Assembly (NCBI GenBank): GCA_036495485.1
Contig: DASXMU010000106.1
Coordinates: forward strand, 1-12,880
Origin: PALSA-505 sp036495485
GTDB lineage: Bacteria > Actinomycetota > Actinomycetes > Streptosporangiales > Streptosporangiaceae
Reading direction: 5' to 3'
Length of the DNA stretch: 12,880 bases
Part shown: positions 12,680-12,880 of the stretch, piece after piece
Layout of the letters: each line of letters begins with the position of its first letter
Numbering within the stretch: the stretch's first letter is position 1
Translations under genes and position numbers: made by a program
Notes under the pieces: model-generated
The model's database searches: none
What the model was told of the DNA's origin: nothing
The model's input: only the letters and a program-made list of their open reading frames with translations

Positions 12680-12880
12680 CTACTTGAGCAGCCGGGAAAG
12701 CCTGCGGTCGGCCAGCGGTTTGCCGCCGGTCTGGCAGGTCGGGCAGTACTGCAGTGAGGAGTCGGCGAACGAGACCTCGCGCACCGTGTCGCCGCAGACC
12801 GGGCAGGGCTCGCCGGTCCGGCCGTGCACCCGCAGCCCGGCCTTCTTCTCCGCCTTCAGATTGCCTGCCGCCATCCCGGC
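12680..12880 (-). CDS. Fpg/Nei family DNA glycosylase, C-terminal zinc finger only (5' end outside window)
   Basis: Only the last 66 residues are in the window; the frame stays open to base 12880, so the ATG at 12874 is internal and the real start lies to the right. The visible part reads LKAEKKAGLRVHGRTGEPCPVCG, then a short strand region, then YCPTCQTGG (quoted as regions). Two Cys pairs, CPVC and CPTC, spaced as in the Fpg/IleRS zinc finger, form the DNA-binding hairpin of formamidopyrimidine-DNA glycosylase and endonuclease VIII-type enzymes, which remove oxidised bases. The tail after the last Cys (KPLADRRLSRLLK) is basic. Whether it is a true Fpg/MutM or a Nei homologue cannot be decided without the N-terminal catalytic Pro and the middle domain. 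It is followed by a strong hairpin. Confidence 0.88.
   Translation of the reverse strand, partial: AGMAAGNLKAEKKAGLRVHGRTGEPCPVCGDTVREVSFADSSLQYCPTCQTGGKPLADRRLSRLLK

Overview
The window is high-GC DNA (G/C in most third codon positions, GTG starts, several leaderless-type starts) from an actinomycete. The neighbours pheA and a DUF4446 gene, the RsbV/RsbW-like regulators and the Fpg/Nei zinc-finger tail all fit a filamentous or related actinobacterium. I cannot name a genus. There are no rRNA or tRNA genes, CRISPR arrays, transposases or integrases, so this looks like chromosomal DNA rather than a mobile island.

Left part (1-4228, all minus strand). Reading leftwards from 4228: a STAS-domain anti-sigma-factor antagonist, a soluble GT2 glycosyltransferase, a polytopic GT-C type membrane glycosyltransferase, a small DUF4446 membrane-anchored protein, and pheA (prephenate dehydratase), whose 3' end is cut by the window edge. 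The GT2/GT-C pair suggests that a polyprenyl-phosphate sugar is made and then used by the membrane enzyme.

Middle (4229-6327). A divergent intergenic region with two palindromes separates the STAS gene from a plus-strand gene for a proline-rich protein with a conserved CxxCxxxxxC tail. Next come a 55-residue membrane protein (+) and, facing it, an RsbW-like anti-sigma kinase (-). The last two genes each carry a sigma-B/sigma-F-like promoter, placed 23 nt before the start codon in both. Together with the STAS gene this looks like a dispersed partner-switching stress module. Upstream of the kinase gene lie two 47-bp direct repeats plus an inverted partial copy.

Right of that (6328-8947). A MarR-family regulator (-) is divergent from an ABC-2 exporter operon (+): permease plus a Wzt/TagH-like ATPase. 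The 160-bp control region has two matching 17-bp inverted-repeat operators placed symmetrically around two overlapping divergent -10 boxes. A possible leaderless 38-codon leader ORF overlaps the permease start by ATGA. I read this as a self-regulated exporter of a lipid-linked glycan or polyol polymer.

Right end (8948-12880). A roughly 300-bp convergent intergenic region holds tandem repeats and a terminator-like hairpin. It is followed on the minus strand by an orphan, apparently soluble PAS-GAF-PAS histidine kinase, an FAD-linked D-2-hydroxyacid dehydrogenase-type oxidase with an odd AT-rich 30-bp insert-like segment, a strong hairpin, and the C-terminal zinc finger of an Fpg/Nei family DNA glycosylase cut by the window edge.

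The two most noteworthy patterns are the MarR/ABC control region and the sigma-B-like promoter pair linked to the partner-switching genes. No wholly new enzyme system is evident.
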